35,586 bases of DNA from Geminicoccaceae bacterium (lineage in GTDB: Bacteria; Pseudomonadota; Alphaproteobacteria; Geminicoccales; Geminicoccaceae), in assembly GCA_025062095.1 (NCBI GenBank), contig JANXAZ010000034.1, forward strand, positions 1 to 35,586. The letters are read 5' to 3'. A program made the position numbers and the translations under genes. The stretch's first letter is position 1. The number at the start of each line of letters is the position of its first letter. Below the pieces are notes generated by a model. It made no database searches. It saw only the letters and a program-made list of their open reading frames with translations, and was not told the origin of the DNA. Shown one piece after another: positions 33,873-35,586 of this stretch.

Positions 33873-35243
33873 ATGTCCGTGGCCAGGCTTCGCGCGCATC
33901 TCCTCCGCCTCTTCCGCTCGTGCCGTGCCTCGCATCGGGCCGGCGAGCGGGGGGCCGTGGCGATCGTCCTCGCCCTCGCCTTCGTCCCCGCCGCGCTCGC
34001 CGTGGGTGCCGCGCTCGATTACGCGCGGGCGGCGACCGCCCGCTCGGCTCTGCGCGCGGCGGTCGACGCCGCGGCGCTCGCGGCGGCACGGGAGACCGAC
34101 CAGAGCCCGGCCAATCTCCGCGCCGTGGTCGAGCGGTACCTGCGCGCGAATTTCCAGAGCGAGCTGCACGGCACGCTCGGCGCGCTCGAGGTCCAACCGG
34201 GGACGACGACGCTCACCGTGCGCGCGCGCGCGTCGGTGCCCACGAGCCTCATGCGCCTGGGCGGTCTCGAGCGCATGGAGGTGGCCGCCGAAACCGAGGT
34301 CGTGCTGAGCGGGGTGAACCTCGAGGTCGCCCTCGTCCTCGACGTCACCGGCTCCATGGCGCAGGGCACCAAGCTCCCCGATCTCAAGGCGGCGGCGACG
34401 GATCTCGTGAACATCCTGATCCGCGACGTCGCGAGCCCGTTCTACACCAAGATCTCCCTCGTTCCCTATTCGATGGGCGTGAACGTCGGCATGCTCGCGA
34501 ACACGGTGCGGGGTAGCGTGAGCCCGGGCGAATGCACCTCCCCGGGATGCGAATATTTCAAGTTCCGCAATCCGTACAACGAATGGCGGAGCTTTCGCAT
34601 CAGCACCTGCGTGAGCGAGCGGATCGGCCCCCACGCCTATACGGACGCGCCGCCCTCCGTGGCGCCGGTGGGCCGCAACTATCCGGCTCCGAGCAACCCC
34701 TGCCTTTCCAGCCAGCTCCTGCCTCTGACCACCAACAAGGCGCAGCTGTTGGCGGCGATCGCCGGGCTTTCCGCCTCCGGCTCGACCGCGGGCCACGTCG
34801 GCGTCGCCTGGGGCTGGTACACGCTCTCGCCCAATTTCGGGGTCTGGACCGGATCCAGCCGTCCCGGACCCTACGGTCGCGAGGACACGCAGAAGATCCT
34901 GGTGCTGATGACGGACGGTGAATACAACAGCTCTTATTGCAACGGCGTGATCGCCAGGAACTCGACCACGGGTTCCGGTGATCCCCGCAACCACATCAAT
35001 TGCGACGCGCCCAACGGCCATTCTTTCGACCAGGCGCAACGCCTGTGCACGGCGATCAAGCAGAACGGGATCATCGTCTTCACGGTCGGTTTCCAGATCG
35101 TCGACGATCCCCGCGCCCGCGCCCTCATGAGCTCCTGCGCCACGAGCCCCCAGCACGCTTACACGGCGGAAACCGGGGCGCAGCTCCGCCAGGCCTTCCA
35201 GCAGATCGCCAACCGCATCTCCAACCTGCGGATCTCGCGCTGA
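33873..35243 (+). CDS. TadG-like pilus assembly protein with von Willebrand A domain
   Basis: Membrane-anchored secreted protein of the TadE/TadG group. The 456 residues start with a basic cytoplasmic tip, then ERGAVAIVLALAFVPAAL (about 25-45), the single membrane segment with a pilin-like conserved glutamate before it, and a region (48-145) matching TadG N-termini (ALDYARAATARSALRAAVDAAALAAA). A vWA domain follows with the MIDAS motif DVTGS (157-161) and LMTDGEYN. Cysteines in the inserted loops (GECTSPGC, NPCLSS, SYCNG, INCD, SSCATS) suggest disulfides. No other tad genes are in the window, so it may act outside a Tad pilus. Confidence 0.85.
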   Translation: MSVARLRAHLLRLFRSCRASHRAGERGAVAIVLALAFVPAALAVGAALDYARAATARSALRAAVDAAALAAARETDQSPANLRAVVERYLRANFQSELHGTLGALEVQPGTTTLTVRARASVPTSLMRLGGLERMEVAAETEVVLSGVNLEVALVLDVTGSMAQGTKLPDLKAAATDLVNILIRDVASPFYTKISLVPYSMGVNVGMLANTVRGSVSPGECTSPGCEYFKFRNPYNEWRSFRISTCVSERIGPHAYTDAPPSVAPVGRNYPAPSNPCLSSQLLPLTTNKAQLLAAIAGLSASGSTAGHVGVAWGWYTLSPNFGVWTGSSRPGPYGREDTQKILVLMTDGEYNSSYCNGVIARNSTTGSGDPRNHINCDAPNGHSFDQAQRLCTAIKQNGIIVFTVGFQIVDDPRARALMSSCATSPQHAYTAETGAQLRQAFQQIANRISNLRISR

Positions 35244-35291
35244 AGCCCGAGCGGCCCCATCGGCCCGTTCGACCGCGCAACCGCACGATGA

Positions 35292-35586
35292 TCAGCGCGC
35301 GCTCGTCGCGGCCTCGGCCCGATCCCCCTCGTGCAGGGCGAGCCGCGGTTCGCCCTCGCTCCCGCCCGCCGTCGGTTCGACCCAGAGATCCGCGCCCGGG
35401 AAGATTTCCGGCAGCCCCGGTGCCGATCGGGGATCGGCGAAGGGCGGGGAGGCGACCGAGAGGTCGCCGAGCGCGGCCGCCACCGACCGGCCCGGCTGCG
35501 CGAAGGCCGCGAGAAGATCGTCCATAGGCGCAGCCGAAGCGCCGAAGAAGTCGGAAAGAGCGAAGGGACGGTTTCCGACCTCGATG
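35292..35586 (-). CDS. 3' end of an unrecognised gene (runs off the right edge)
   Basis: A minus-strand reading frame ending at TGA 35292 stays open to the window edge (at least 97 residues). The visible part reads IEVGNRPFALSDFFG, then MDDLLAAFAQPGRSVAAALGDL and an acidic, alanine/proline-rich tail (LHEGDRAEAATSAR). The internal ATG at 35525 could start a 77-residue protein, but the upstream residues look equally protein-like, so a longer gene is favoured. I recognise no family. It is convergent with the TadG-like gene, 48 bp away. Shadow-frame coding cannot be excluded at this GC content. Confidence 0.45.
   Translation of the reverse strand, partial: IEVGNRPFALSDFFGASAAPMDDLLAAFAQPGRSVAAALGDLSVASPPFADPRSAPGLPEIFPGADLWVEPTAGGSEGEPRLALHEGDRAEAATSAR

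Overview
The window is about 35.6 kb of very GC-rich, densely coding chromosomal DNA, most likely from an alphaproteobacterium of the Rhodospirillales/Geminicoccales type. The lineage call rests on three things. Families found mainly in Alphaproteobacteria are present (MmcB, a DUF2336 protein). The gene orders nudC / SRP RNA / dnaX-ybaB-recR and def-fmt-truA next to dapE-dapD are typical of that class. Operons are tightly packed with stop/start overlaps, and third codon positions are extremely GC-rich. I see no insertion sequence, phage, CRISPR array, tRNA or rRNA.

Layout, left to right. (1) 119-3577: dnaE, convergent with a minus-strand operon dnaB-alr-mlaE-mlaF (7823 to 3617) for the replicative helicase, alanine racemase and a lipid ABC transporter. 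(2) 7950-10569: a DUF2336 protein, the DNA-repair protein MmcB and the NADH pyrophosphatase NudC. (3) 10651-15601, plus strand: SRP RNA, then dnaX, ybaB, recR, def, fmt and truA, covering protein targeting, replication, recombination repair, and translation initiation or tRNA modification. (4) 18219-15580, minus strand: dapD, dapE and a membrane protein, giving two lysine/diaminopimelate steps. (5) 18414-26412, plus strand: a CoA/organic-acid catabolic cluster (FAD-linked 2-hydroxyacid dehydrogenase, HMG-CoA-lyase-like enzyme, class III CoA-transferase, aldehyde dehydrogenase, acyl-CoA dehydrogenase). It is interrupted by a nucleotidyltransferase/HEPN toxin-antitoxin-like pair whose nucleotidyltransferase carries a one-base frameshift. 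(6) 26555-27963: an OmpW-type outer-membrane protein and a glycine-zipper protein. (7) 32125-27983, minus strand: a compact histidine operon hisG-hisB-hisH-hisF-hisA::hisI::hisE. (8) 32283-35586: a divergent FGGY-kinase homologue with altered active-site motifs, a TadG-like protein with a von Willebrand A domain, and the 3' end of an unrecognised gene running off the right edge.

The most unusual object is the histidine operon. HisA, HisI and HisE are joined in one 415-residue polypeptide with the catalytic and zinc residues of all three enzymes in place, so five proteins cover the first six reactions of the pathway. The operon also has a long-form HisG, a variant HisH and a gene order unlike the usual alphaproteobacterial hisB-H-A-F-E. 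Next in interest are the frameshifted MNT/HEPN pair, in which the unshifted frame runs openly into the HEPN gene, and the FGGY pseudokinase candidate. Starts were chosen by homology, operon overlap and Shine-Dalgarno position. Several genes (alr, mlaE, dnaX, recR, truA) appear to begin at TTG.
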